From the NCBI RefSeq assembly GCF_010586825.1, contig NZ_JAAAGB010000006.1, forward strand, positions 1 to 64,000: a stretch of 64,000 nt of DNA, written 5' to 3'. The stretch is from Draconibacterium mangrovi. Its GTDB lineage: Bacteria > Bacteroidota > Bacteroidia > Bacteroidales > Prolixibacteraceae. A program made the translations under genes and the position numbers. Under the pieces are notes generated by a model, which made no database searches, had not been told where the DNA came from, and worked only from the letters and a program-made list of their open reading frames with translations. Of this stretch, positions 1-8,500 are shown piece after piece. Numbering within the stretch: the stretch's first letter is position 1; each line of letters begins with the position of its first letter.

Positions 1-363
1 TAAATCTATAGTTTGTTCGGAACCAATTGCGCTTTTTTTAAGTGCCCTGATATGAAGACTTTGCTCTGCAACAAGCAGTTTTAAGTCAGTGTTTTCGTTT
101 TTTAGATCATGTACTTCAACAGAGTTGGCTTCACGCTTGACATCGCCTGCTAAACGGCTTTTACCAGCTTCCATGAAATCCTTGCTCCATTTGTAATATA
201 GGTTGGCATTAATGCCTTCTCGCCTGTAGAGGCCAGCTATACTTTCTTCTCCTCTCAGTCCTTCAATTACAATCCTGATTTTTTCCTCTGCTGAATACTT
301 CTTTCTTGTATGCCTCTTAATCTCTTTAATCTTGGCTTCGGCACTTTGTTTTTTTACAGTCAT
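1..363 (-). CDS. IS3-family transposase OrfA (partial, C-terminus outside window)
   Basis: Reading the minus strand from the ATG at 363 gives 121 uninterrupted codons up to the window edge. The product is lysine- and arginine-rich at the start, then carries the segments SAEEKIRIVIEGLRGEESIA and YRREGINANLYYKWSKDF, the typical helix-turn-helix of IS3/IS911-type OrfA proteins. The second half is a heptad-like helix (KNENTDLKLLVAEQSLHI) matching the leucine zipper used for OrfA multimerisation. OrfA binds the terminal repeats and makes the OrfAB transposase by programmed frameshifting with a downstream OrfB, which would lie outside the window. The identification is firm; the subgroup is not determined. 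Confidence 0.85.
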   Translation of the reverse strand, partial: MTVKKQSAEAKIKEIKRHTRKKYSAEEKIRIVIEGLRGEESIAGLYRREGINANLYYKWSKDFMEAGKSRLAGDVKREANSVEVHDLKNENTDLKLLVAEQSLHIRALKKSAIGSEQTIDL

Positions 364-440
364 TTTTGAACTTTTTAATGGTGATTAAATTAAGAAAACC
401 ATCTCTTAATTTTTATACCAACGTGTCCAAATTAGGCTGA
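1..440 (-). mobile_element. Partial IS3-family insertion sequence, left part outside window
   Basis: An orfA-type transposase runs off the left edge of the window. Outside its start codon lies a short non-coding stretch, and at 421-440 the sequence TGTCCAAATTAGGCTGA is a plausible terminal inverted repeat (read outward-in on the minus strand it gives TTTGGACAC, the style of IS3-group ends). The DUF3945-type relic opens in frame directly after it, at 441, which fits the element having truncated that gene. The exact end and any target duplication cannot be fixed because the other end is not in the window. Confidence 0.5.
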
Positions 441-863
441 AGATTTACAGATGATCAACAGCAGCAAGGGCAAAAACAAAACGAACAAAAACAAGTGCAT
501 ATTCCCAATTCTCTTTTGGGAAAGGAACTTTCCGAAGAGCAGCAACAAAAACTGGAAAAGCGAGAAACCATTTATGTTGCCGGAATGAAAGACAAAAAAG
601 GCGAAGAGTTTAACGCTTACATAAAGGTCAACGACGAAAAAGGCAAGCTGGATTTTTACAAATGGAATCCTGATAAGGCCCAAACCAAAGGAGCAGAAGT
701 TATACCGGATAACAAGAGCAAAACCCAGGTAGCGGTTAACTCGGAAGGTAAATCCAATGAAGCAACCAAAGACGTAAAAGAACCGCTGAAAAAAGACCAG
801 GTAAATCCGACGGAACGTCAACAAACGACCAAACGAAACAGGTCCAAATCGCACTCGATGTAA
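441..863 (+). pseudogene. DUF3945-type conjugative-element protein, 5'-truncated fragment
   Basis: The frame is open from 441, right after a stop at 438, and starts without an ATG; GTG at 495 is the only likely start and sits inside the conserved core. The product (HIPNSLLGKELSEEQQQKL, ETIYVAGMKDKKGEEFNAYI, KLDFYKWNPDKA, then SKTQVAVNSEGKSNEATKDV) matches the repeated DUF3945/DUF4099-type module found near topoisomerase genes in CTnDOT-like elements of Bacteroidetes. Those proteins are several hundred residues long, so only a C-terminal piece remains. It is flanked on the left by the IS3 element that probably cut it, and on the right by DUF1896, a normal neighbour in such elements. Function of the family is unknown. 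Confidence 0.65.
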
Positions 864-967
864 ATCTCAATTATATAGAATTTCCTTTCATCAAAGCGTT
901 CGGAGAATACCGGACGCTTATTTTCCCGCTTCTCACCGCTATATTTTAAAATTTAAATTTCAAAGTC

Positions 968-1402
968 ATGAAAACAACATCTACAGAGCTCTCATGGTTT
1001 AAGTTGTCTTTGCTTCACTTTTTATACGAAAGTCATCCGGAGTTAACAGACAATAACGATCTTCTGAATACCCGTAGTGATCTTGCGGCAGAATGCTATT
1101 CGCAGGCCATTAAAGACGGACACAACCACCAGGAAGCAGAAGAACTGGCGCATAAAGAATTGTACAAGGGGCTTCACTTTTCAAAACACGATACCCTTGT
1201 AACTATTATCTGGAATGAGTTTCCGGGAATAATTCCATTGGAAGACGCCAAAGATTTTGCCATTCGATTTCTGTCAGAAGCAGTTCCGGTTTTTGAAAAA
1301 TACAGGTTATATGATGAGTTTGCTTTTAGCTCAGAGTTCAACGATTTGTACACCGAGCTAACAGGAGCTATAGAAATCTGGCTGGAAGAACATGAGCTTT
1401 AA
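968..1402 (+). CDS. DUF1896 family protein
   Basis: A 144-residue acidic soluble protein. The segments ELSWFKLSLLHFLYESHPEL, RSDLAAECYSQAI and KHDTLVTIIWNEFPG are the hallmarks of DUF1896, a family confined to Bacteroidetes conjugative and mobilisable elements, where it sits directly before the giant helicase/methylase gene. That order is kept here: its last 11 bases overlap the start of the helicase relic at 1392, which suggests translational coupling in the ancestral element. Length is normal for the family and the frame is intact, but its partner is broken, so it is probably a passenger in a decayed element. Molecular role unknown. Confidence 0.85.
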   Translation: MKTTSTELSWFKLSLLHFLYESHPELTDNNDLLNTRSDLAAECYSQAIKDGHNHQEAEELAHKELYKGLHFSKHDTLVTIIWNEFPGIIPLEDAKDFAIRFLSEAVPVFEKYRLYDEFAFSSEFNDLYTELTGAIEIWLEEHEL

Positions 1403-1818
1403 TAAAGACCAGCACCTGCGTGCAAATATTGAAGCCATTAAGCTTTGTTTTCTATTGGAGAAAGAAAATCGGAAGCCAACGGCAGAAGAAACAAAAGCCC
1501 TGAAACAATATTCCGGTTTCGGGGCTTTGAAGTGTATTCTTAATCCGGCAGAAAATCTGTCGGATATTGCCCGTGGCCCGATTCCGAAGTGGATTGTTTC
1601 CAACGGTTATGGAATTACATGATGTTTTAAAGCGAAATTCAAAAACAGCGCAACAATACAAGCTATACACAAATAGTTTAAAAATTTCCATCCTAAGCGC
1701 TTTTTATACTCCTCCTGAAATTGTTAATACAATATCGGAAGCATTTAAAAACAACCAACTTGAAGTCTCCCGTTTCCTTGATCCTTCAGCCGGATTCCCT
1801 GAATTGCATCCGAATTGA
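1392..1818 (+). pseudogene. N-terminal fragment of conjugative-element helicase/DNA-methylase, frameshifted
   Basis: Two overlapping frames together give the start of the very long (about 1900 residue) SNF2-helicase/N6-methylase protein of CTnDOT-type elements. Frame one (1392-1622) has HLRANIEAIKLCFLLEKE and KQYSGFGALKCILNPAE; the second (readable to 1818) continues with LFPTVMELHDVL, LKISILSAFYTPPEIVNTI and DPSAG, the entry to the methylase motif I. A single-base indel near 1590-1620 joins them. The protein then ends at 1818, so more than 90 percent is missing. The start overlaps the DUF1896 stop, as in intact elements. Clearly a dead gene. Confidence 0.8.
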
Positions 1819-2200
1819 AAAAGATGTTGGAATCCGATTTAAGGACCTGACTTAATATTACTATTATTTCAGAAAGAGAAAACGAACAAAATAGCTGTTA
1901 GTTTTTCAAAGAATGGTACAACAAGAGAAATACCAAATGAACAAGCTCCCCAAAACCTGTAAGATCATTTTTGGTTTCAATCAGATAGAACGAATCCAGA
2001 CAAATATCCGACGGTCCAAACAGATAAAAAAAAAAGCAAACAATCAAACCTGTTTAATACCCCAGGAAATGACAAAGAACGAAAATAGAAGTATCATAGC
2101 TTACAGTTTGGACTTAGGGGCTAGAAAAGTAAAAATAGTATTTGGGGAATTAAATACAATTAAATTTATTTATAGTTTGTATTCTTCGATTTAAGTCCCT
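1819..2200 (+). other. Gene-free stretch, probable further relic of the conjugative element
   Basis: No convincing gene. One plus-strand frame, broken by stops, reads KKKSKQSNLFNTPGNDKER near 2015-2085 with FGFNQIERIQ in another frame just before; this resembles the low-complexity linker of the same helicase family (a pattern like LFGF...KSKQ..LF). I take it as decayed continuation of the fragment upstream, joined after internal deletion. A 93-residue open frame at 1913-2194 covers the same bases but lacks any conserved feature. Confidence 0.25.
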
Positions 2201-2300
2201 AACCTGATATTTGCGAACTATATATCCAATAAATTATTCATTGGTCTTTGAGTCAATCATGAAATACCAGATATTATTCTCAACATTGTTCTTTTTTTTA

Positions 2301-2615
2301 TTATTGAAAGATCCAATCAAAATCAATTAAATGTGCAAGATTATCAGTCTCTGTCTTATTTGGATTTGTTCTTAAATATTTCCCATTGCTTCCATTTACA
2401 ACTTCCACATTCTCTCCAATGTCCCATCGTGAACTATTATAGTTCCATTTCCAAGTAGTTGCACGACTTCCACTAGTTTCCAATATTCTAATTGCTTCTG
2501 CTTTTGTAGTTTTACTTGATCTTGAAGTCGATCTTTCACCCACTGTATGGAAAGCATAATGTGTTATCACATCATTTGAATTTTTCCATACTCCTGAAAT
2601 TCTATATAAAGCCAT
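2301..2615 (-). CDS. DUF3892 domain-containing protein
   Basis: A 104-residue protein that is almost entirely one DUF3892 domain: YRISGVWKNSNDVITHYAFH, the SSKTTKAEAIRIL helix, TWKWNYNSSRWDIGENVEVV, GKYLRTNPNKTETDNLAHLI. It starts at an ATG 44 bases after the stop of the TIR gene and is probably cotranscribed with it. DUF3892 has no assigned activity. Its placement behind a TIR effector suggests a regulator, sensor or partner of that effector; this is inference. The second TIR gene of the window (51999-52691) has no such companion. Confidence 0.8.
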   Translation of the reverse strand: MALYRISGVWKNSNDVITHYAFHTVGERSTSRSSKTTKAEAIRILETSGSRATTWKWNYNSSRWDIGENVEVVNGSNGKYLRTNPNKTETDNLAHLIDFDWIFQ

Positions 2616-2659
2616 TTATATTTTATTATTAGTAATATTTGATCTTATTTTCAAGTTCT

Positions 2660-3352
2660 CTAGATTGCTACAAGTTCAGCTAATTTGGAAGCAATTTCTT
2701 TCATCGGTTCCTCAAATGTGCTTAGTCCACTTCTTGAACCAAGTAATGGACTAACTTCACGAAGTTCGTCAAATGTTGTATTATGCAAAATAGGAACAAG
2801 TAAATCACGCGCTAGAAGTGCAGAAAGTTCTTTCTCAGCAATTCCTTCTCCTTTAATGCGCTCCAGAAATGAAGGAGTTACCAATACGATTCCTATTCGC
2901 GAATTAGCCAATCCTTTATCTATTTCACGGAGCAAGGATGAACCTAACAAAACATCCTTTTCGCTAAACCAAACTGAAACCCCGTTCGACTCAAGAAAAT
3001 CATGTAATTCTCTTGCAGCGTTTTTTCGATCATCCCACGCGTGGCAAAGAAAAACATCGCGAAGGTCTGGTATCGTCGAGCGTTTTTCTACATTTTCGCG
3101 AACGGGTGTAAGCGTTCGAATCTCGGCTGGCGTATACCAATTAGTGGAACCTGCTCCAGACCAACTTGGTTTACTATTTCTGGATTGTCCGCTTCCATAT
3201 CCGCGACTGCTCGAACTGTTACTCAATGAATTGTATGATGATGAGTAGTACGAATGCGAACTGTAGCCGCGAGAACGACTACCGCATGCTGGACAGGCAG
3301 CTGCTGCAGCCGCTGTGCGATGCCCTCTTATTGGTGCTGTACATCTTGCCAT
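2660..3352 (-). CDS. TIR-domain protein with N-terminal zinc-ribbon-like motif (copy 1)
   Basis: 230 residues. Residues 1-24 carry C4, H11, C20 and C23 (CPACG), a possible CHCC zinc site. Residues 25-65 are Ser/Tyr/Gly-rich low complexity. Residues about 98-225 form a TIR domain: DVFLCHAWDDRK (first strand and AA-loop), GVSVWFSEKDVLLGSSLLRE (BB-loop), IGIVLVTPSFLERI, then GIAEKELSALL, whose glutamate probably takes the place of the catalytic Glu of NADase TIRs. Bacterial TIR proteins act in antiphage defence by depleting NAD+ or making signalling nucleotides; that role is inferred. The TIR half is nearly identical to that of 51999-52691 (about 20 differences in 160 residues). Operon with the DUF3892 gene downstream. 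Confidence 0.85.
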   Translation of the reverse strand: MARCTAPIRGHRTAAAAAACPACGSRSRGYSSHSYYSSSYNSLSNSSSSRGYGSGQSRNSKPSWSGAGSTNWYTPAEIRTLTPVRENVEKRSTIPDLRDVFLCHAWDDRKNAARELHDFLESNGVSVWFSEKDVLLGSSLLREIDKGLANSRIGIVLVTPSFLERIKGEGIAEKELSALLARDLLVPILHNTTFDELREVSPLLGSRSGLSTFEEPMKEIASKLAELVAI

Positions 3353-3424
3353 AACTTTATCTCCAATACCCTTTTAGGATTTCTTTCAATTTGCCACTGG
3401 TACAAAAATGCACCACCCTTCAGA

Positions 3425-3556
3425 TTAGTCTCCCTTCCGATGCTTATGAGGTTTTAGCGATGGCGTATTTCCTGGAGTTTCTTTATTATCTCTTTGACGC
3501 CTGTCTGGTTTCCCTGTTGATTTTGCAATTCTTTTTGGACCCGGTTTTATTCCCAT
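3425..3556 (-). CDS. Small basic 43-residue protein upstream of the TIR gene (tentative)
   Basis: Reading from the ATG at 3556 gives a 43-residue frame, MGIKPGPKRIAKSTG...TPSLKPHKHRKGD, very rich in Lys, Arg and Pro. It lies 72 bases before the TIR start on the same strand, which would make it the first gene of that operon. The composition is unlike random AT-rich DNA (few Phe, Leu or Ile; GC-richer codons), which is why it is listed. I do not recognise the family, and nothing comparable precedes the second TIR gene. It could be a nucleic-acid-binding peptide or a chance frame. Confidence 0.3.
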   Translation of the reverse strand: MGIKPGPKRIAKSTGKPDRRQRDNKETPGNTPSLKPHKHRKGD

Positions 3557-3908
3557 AATTTTTTATTTTAGTTAATAGTCTGTATTCATCTATTATCTTC
3601 ACAAAAGAGGATCTTTGCAATATAAGATTAAAATGTATTTCATGTTTTAATATTTATAATCGCAAACATAATAAAATAAATCAATAAGTAGAATATCTAT
3701 ATAAAAATTTGACTTGTCTTTTTATTCGGATTAGGTTTTATGTTTTCTGGGGGAAATTCAATTTTCTTGAAAATAGAGATATGGATGGAATGAAGTTAAT
3801 GCAAATTGAGAATCAGTAGATCTTAGATGAAGAGACGGTTATTTGTAATAGTTGTTCTTCATCGGGCACTCTGGCTTGTTTTCCGGAGATATGATTAACG
3901 GGTAGTCA

Positions 3909-3939
3909 ATAAAAAAAAAGCCCGGCAAATCCGGACTTT
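3909..3939 (-). terminator. Intrinsic terminator downstream of the outer-membrane barrel gene
   Basis: Arms AAAGCCCGG (3917-3925) and CCGGACTTT (3931-3939) form a nine-pair stem with one G-T pair and a five-base loop; on the minus strand the stem is followed by nine T. It lies about 80 bases past the stop at 4020. The rest of 3557-4019 holds no gene or repeat that I can support. Confidence 0.7.
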
Positions 3940-4019
3940 AAAATTCTATTTCACGTTCAATTGAGCCGAAAGATTTTACTTGCGGCTTTTAGGTAAAAGG
4001 ATGCAGAACGGTGGATTGC

Positions 4020-4595
4020 CTAAAACAGCAAACCCACAATCCCAATCCCGATAGCAAAAATATTTCCGCTGTAGGAAGTGTCGGTTTCCTTTTCTTTGAT
4101 ATCCATCATATGGTATCCGGCTTCAAAGGTTATTCCGAGGTGAGATTTAACCGGTATAACAATTCCGGCACCAAAAAATATATCGGTGCCCGAACCTTCT
4201 GAATTGTCTGAGCCGTAATCTATATTCATCCCATAGTAACGTAATCCTACATCAAAATACGGGAAAGCTGTACTGTTTTCGTTACCAAAGGCATAACCTA
4301 TTTGCGGGCCTAGGCCGATGTTATTGCTTGTGTAATCGCCTTGTTTCTCATGGGCAAACTCAAGCCCTCCACCAATGAAAAAGTTTTTGGCTACAAAAAA
4401 GTTAACACTTGGCGAAAGATTAAATGTACTGGCATTATTGCCATCGTAATCTTCGAAAAGTTCGCCGCCCTGGCTGGTAAAACTTGCTACACCGGAGATA
4501 AACGTTGCACCTTTGTCAACGGCGTATATCTGGGCGAATAAATTGCCTGTACTTACTAAAAATACAAACGCAAAAAATAATGGTTTAAATTTCAT
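4020..4595 (-). CDS. Outer-membrane beta-barrel (porin-like) protein
   Basis: About 191 residues from the ATG at 4595; the frame is open further upstream, but this start gives a clean Sec signal (MKFKPLFFAFVFLVSTGNLF, cleaved after AQ). The mature protein alternates short beta-strands and glycine-rich turns: NFFIGGGLEFAHEKQGDY, IGLGPQIGYAFG, PYFDVGLRYYG, HLGITFEAGYHM. It ends in the aromatic VGLLF, as expected for a barrel recognised by the BAM complex. This is the OmpA/OmpW-like small porin type common in Bacteroidetes; substrate unknown. It stands alone, with a terminator at 3909-3939. Confidence 0.75.
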   Translation of the reverse strand: MKFKPLFFAFVFLVSTGNLFAQIYAVDKGATFISGVASFTSQGGELFEDYDGNNASTFNLSPSVNFFVAKNFFIGGGLEFAHEKQGDYTSNNIGLGPQIGYAFGNENSTAFPYFDVGLRYYGMNIDYGSDNSEGSGTDIFFGAGIVIPVKSHLGITFEAGYHMMDIKEKETDTSYSGNIFAIGIGIVGLLF

Positions 4596-4786
4596 ATAAT
4601 TTGATTTAAAAGTTATAAATATTTGGCTGCCCAAGTGTCTCATATAAATTATATTCGAACCGTGTATTGTATCTAATATAAATCTACGGCTTTGCTTTAT
4701 TCAAACTCTTAAGAGTGAAATCAAGCAAGACATGAGGCACTACTCCTGCCAGTCGTTAAAAACATAACAATCGTGTGGCAGGAATA

Positions 4787-5068
4787 TTAGTCGTTGTCTT
4801 CTACCAACCAATTGTATTCATCTTTAAAATCCATAAAGCAATTGATGCAAATCCAATGATATCCGCTTACTGTTGTATAACCTTTTTGTAAATTATCATC
4901 CGTTTCAAAGAACTTTGTTCCGCAAAACTCACAATGATCATGATCCCTTCCTATTCGATATGGATGATAATTTTTAAATACAAGTTTTACTCCCTGTAGG
5001 TAGTTCTCTTGCCCTAGTCTACGCCAATCATTGTCAGCCGGCACATTCCTTTTGCTTATTTTGTTCAT
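4787..5068 (-). CDS. Small zinc-motif protein, probable immunity protein of an orphan toxin tip
   Basis: 93 residues with DNDWRRLGQENYLQG near the start and two Cys pairs: CEFCGTKFF and WICINCFMDF, likely a four-Cys zinc site. Proteins of this pattern occur widely beside polymorphic toxins and other accessory genes; the family is known only as hypothetical. It begins six bases after the stop of an in-frame toxin C-terminal fragment (5074-5268), the standard layout of an orphan toxin-immunity module behind an Rhs gene. On that basis I infer that it neutralises the toxin encoded by that fragment. Direct evidence is lacking. Confidence 0.6.
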   Translation of the reverse strand: MNKISKRNVPADNDWRRLGQENYLQGVKLVFKNYHPYRIGRDHDHCEFCGTKFFETDDNLQKGYTTVSGYHWICINCFMDFKDEYNWLVEDND

Positions 5069-5073
5069 AAATC

Positions 5074-5268
5074 TTATTCTCTAGAGATTCTACTTCCGTC
5101 GGGATATAATCGCCACCATTTCCCTGAACTATCCCTATAATCCCAATGAGGGCCAATGGGATCTGGTTGATATAAATCTGGACGTAACGACTCCCGCTGC
5201 CCATCTTTTGTAACTAGAGGCAGCCGGGAGTCTGATTTTAATCTACTCAGGTCACCATTAGGCGTTAC
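5074..5268 (-). pseudogene. Orphan Rhs toxin C-terminal tip without start codon
   Basis: A 64-residue minus-strand frame with no ATG: TPNGDLSRLKSDSRLPLV, then RPDLYQPDPIGPHWDYRD, GKWWRLYPDGSRI and a stop. The GPHWDY...G...R..PDG signature is typical of the extreme C-terminus of nuclease-type polymorphic toxins in Bacteroidetes. It overlaps the last bases of the 78-residue gene upstream and ends just before the 93-residue gene downstream. It is best read as a displaced toxin tip left after recombination swapped the active tip of the Rhs protein, as known for Rhs loci elsewhere. Silent unless recombined. Confidence 0.55.
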
Positions 5269-5494
5269 TTAACTTATCAACAACCAGTTTTGTTCCTGTC
5301 AAACTTAGCATAGACTTACATGTTACATAGCTTCCAATAGGGAATAACCATTCTTCATCTAAATCTTCGGGACTTAACCCTTGTTCTGTTCCTACTATTT
5401 GATAAATGTTATTTCCCATATCGATAGCAATGACAGGTCTGGATACTGTTGTTCCTTCATTTAACAAAGGCATAAATATTTGTATTTGTTTCAT
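5258..5494 (-). CDS. Candidate immunity protein of the Rhs toxin
   Basis: 78-residue acidic protein: IQIFMPLLNEGTTVSRPVIA, then EDLDEEWLFPIGSYVTC and KLVVDKLS. The pattern of MPLLNEGT followed by RP and then W.FP.GS.V.C belongs to a widespread family of small uncharacterised proteins. It is the first gene after the toxin tip of the 2020-residue Rhs gene (about 100 bases after its stop, same strand). The immunity protein of colicin E5 is of similar size and also acidic, so this is the natural candidate for neutralising the E5-like nuclease. That assignment rests on position and charge, not on homology I can show. Confidence 0.6.
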   Translation of the reverse strand: MKQIQIFMPLLNEGTTVSRPVIAIDMGNNIYQIVGTEQGLSPEDLDEEWLFPIGSYVTCKSMLSLTGTKLVVDKLSNA

Positions 5495-5594
5495 CCGTTT
5501 ATTTTGTAATGTTCAGAAAGTGAATGGAATTCACCCTCAATAAAGTAATTATATGTGTTTATGAGATTGCTCTCATTGCTCGTTTCATATTAAT

Positions 5595-8500
5595 TTAATA
5601 AATAAATCCGTCTCCTCCAACATGCAATAAACGTCCTGTAACATTATCTATAACAATACTTCGCCCAGTTGTAGGGTGAACATAGCGAGTTGCTCCATTA
5701 TTTGGACTAATATTATTGGGGGCGGAAAACGATTCCCCAGAATGTAAAGCTTCATTTATTTGTTGCTCAGTCCATCCCCTCTGCTTCATTTGATTTGCCC
5801 ATTTTGTTTGAGATTTATGGTCGCCGTAATTCCAATTGGGTTTATTCGTGTCTAATGATTTCCCGCTCCAAGGATCCAAATTATTTGATTTTGCATATTT
5901 GTAGCCACCATACGCCCCGGTAGCTGCACCTACACCAAGACCCGTCAATGCTCCTGTTTTTGCGCCGTTAAGTCCGGCTTTATTGGCAAGCCCAAAGTCT
6001 CCTGTTTGTATTAGAGTGGGAAGAAAATTACCGACATAACCGGCACCTGCTCCACCCGCAGAAGCCCCTAGTGCACCTGTTACAGAGCCATTTAATACAG
6101 GACTTAAAGAGCCTTGTCCTATTTTCATCAAACCTTTGCTGGCTAAATTTGCACCCAGCTTGCCCATACCATAGCCGGCCATGCCCGAAAGCGCCCCAAC
6201 ACCCATGCCTATAGCACCATTCCTTAAATAGTCCATTCCGCTGCCCCCTGCAAAGGCAGTACTTAAGAGCGAACCTGCCAGCCCTCCGGATGCTCCTGCA
6301 ATAGCAGCAATTGCCAAAGGGGCTAATGTGCCACCGGAAGCAACAATAAGTGCAGTAACACCTACTGCAACCCCAATGGTTACAACAGTTGATACAATTG
6401 CCTGACCATTCTTCCCTAACCAGTCGCCCAGCTTGGAAAACCAAGTATAGCCATTAATATCGACATATAAAAGAGGATTATTTAGGCAATAGGAATATCG
6501 ATTAAAACTTTGGGTACCATCCGGCATTTGTACAAACGGATCAGGACTCAAAAACCGTCCCACCAGCGGATCGTACAACCTCCCATTCATATTCACAATG
6601 TTAAAATACGAAAGTTGTTCGTGACCTGTAAACCCGCGGTCGGCGGTTAAATCAGGTTCGCTGTTTAAGGTATAGCTCCAGTCGTCTTTGTCGCGACGTC
6701 GCCCCCAGGCATCAAAACTGTATTCGGCAGTTACGGTATTCGATGTATTTACCTTATGGGTAATATTGCCAAGGTAATCACGTAGTAAGTAATAATAGTT
6801 GGTTGTAGAGCCAACCTTTTCGGCAACTACGGGTGCGGAGTACGCATCGCCACCAATCCATGTATATTCGGTAGTTGTGCTTCCTTCGGTTTCTTTTATA
6901 TAACGGCTGCCTACATACCATCGGGTAAGTACGGTACTGCCCAAATCGGTAACCAACATTTTACAACGTTGGTTGTCACTATTATAAGTGAATGCAGCAT
7001 GATAGTCATCTTCGTCGATGGTACTAACCTGCTCAAAAGAGGTATAAGTTGCCACCTGGTCGGCCGATGGGATAACCTGGTTGCCCGAGTTAATTTCGGT
7101 TACGGCAAATGGTTTGGTGGTATGTCCGTAGGTATAAGTGCCCGGCCCCAAATCGCTTTTGGTCAATATATTACCATTGCTTTCGTATGCCATGGTAAGG
7201 TTTTGCGGCCCGCTAACCCCGGTTAACCTGTCGAGGTTATCGTAGGTAAAGGTTTCGGTTTTACTGCGCAGGTAATTTTGCCGCGAGTAAAGGTTGCCGG
7301 TGGAAGCCGTAAAGCTGTAGCGGTAATCCTGCCGGTAAGTAGAACTGACCTTGGCTTTTGAGTAAGTCGGGTAACCGTAACTATCGAACCCAAACTCGCC
7401 AATCAAGCTGCCTCCATAAGTTGCCCCGGTAACCTGCTGGCGGGCATTCATGGTATTGATGGTATACCGTGTTGAACCACCTGCCGAAATTGAAGCCAGG
7501 TAACCATAGCTGTTGTAGTTATTGGTTTCCACAATACCTGAAGGGTGGGTGCGTGTGCTTAAGCGCCCTTTTGTATCGTAAGTAAACGAAGTTGACAATG
7601 CCGATTGACCCGGAATGGTTTCACCAATGGTTGAAACCCTGCCTTTGCTGTCGTATGTATAACTCCGGCTTACGCTGCCCGGCGAAGAAATTCCGGTTAA
7701 CTGCTCATTACTGTTATAGGTGTACGAAGTGGTACCTTCAGGTGTAACCTTTGAACTTACACGGCCATCGGTATGATAGTTATAGGTTGTGGTCTGGTTA
7801 CGTGCATTCTTTTGTGTTTTTAAATTCCCAAAAGCATCGTAAGTATAAATTATTGTTCCGGCACTTGGATCAACCAGTTTGGTTTGGTTGCCTGCCACAT
7901 CGTATTCCATACTTGTAACTGCCCCGCCCGGCGAGTTAATAGTTTTCAACTTCCCGTTGGGGTAGTAGGCATAGGTAATATCGCCACCGTTATCGTGGGC
8001 TGTGGTCAACAAACCCTGGCTGTCGGTTTCTTTCCAGCTGCTTTTTCCACCGGTTGTCTCTGTTACCCTGTTTGAAGAGTAGGCATAGGTTGTGTTCTTT
8101 CCTGATGGACGGGTAATTCCGGTAATCCTGCCATAACTATCGTACGAATGGGTATTCCATTGCGATGGTGAAGTAGAAGTACTGGGTTCAGAAACACGGT
8201 ACAACTGGCCTTTGGTATTGTATTCGGTAGCAGTATAAATGTATGAGCCACTAAAACCACGCACATCGCTCCGGATTTCACGCCCCAGTTTATCGTGCCA
8301 TATTTTACTCAGGGAGCCATCATTGCCCGATTGTTGAACGTAGTAGCAAGCATATGACGGGCCACCCGATAAGCCCCAGGGGTAGCTGGTTGTGGAAACA
8401 AAACCATCGGCCTGCGTTTCGGTAAGCTGCCGCCCCATGTTATCGTAAGTATAAGAGGTGGTGTTGTCCAGGTAATCTTCTTCTGATGATAACCTGCCAT

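Noticed and set aside
432-854. 140-residue minus-strand frame
   Set aside because: Antisense shadow of the DUF3945-like fragment; Phe/Leu-rich as expected for such shadows.
1913-2194. 93-residue plus-strand frame
   Set aside because: Shifted against a better-looking relic of the helicase linker in another frame; low-complexity Lys/Ile translation.
6028-6444. Cys-rich 138-residue minus-strand frame
   Set aside because: Out-of-frame shadow of the Ala/Gly-rich region of the Rhs protein; the cysteines are a frame artefact.
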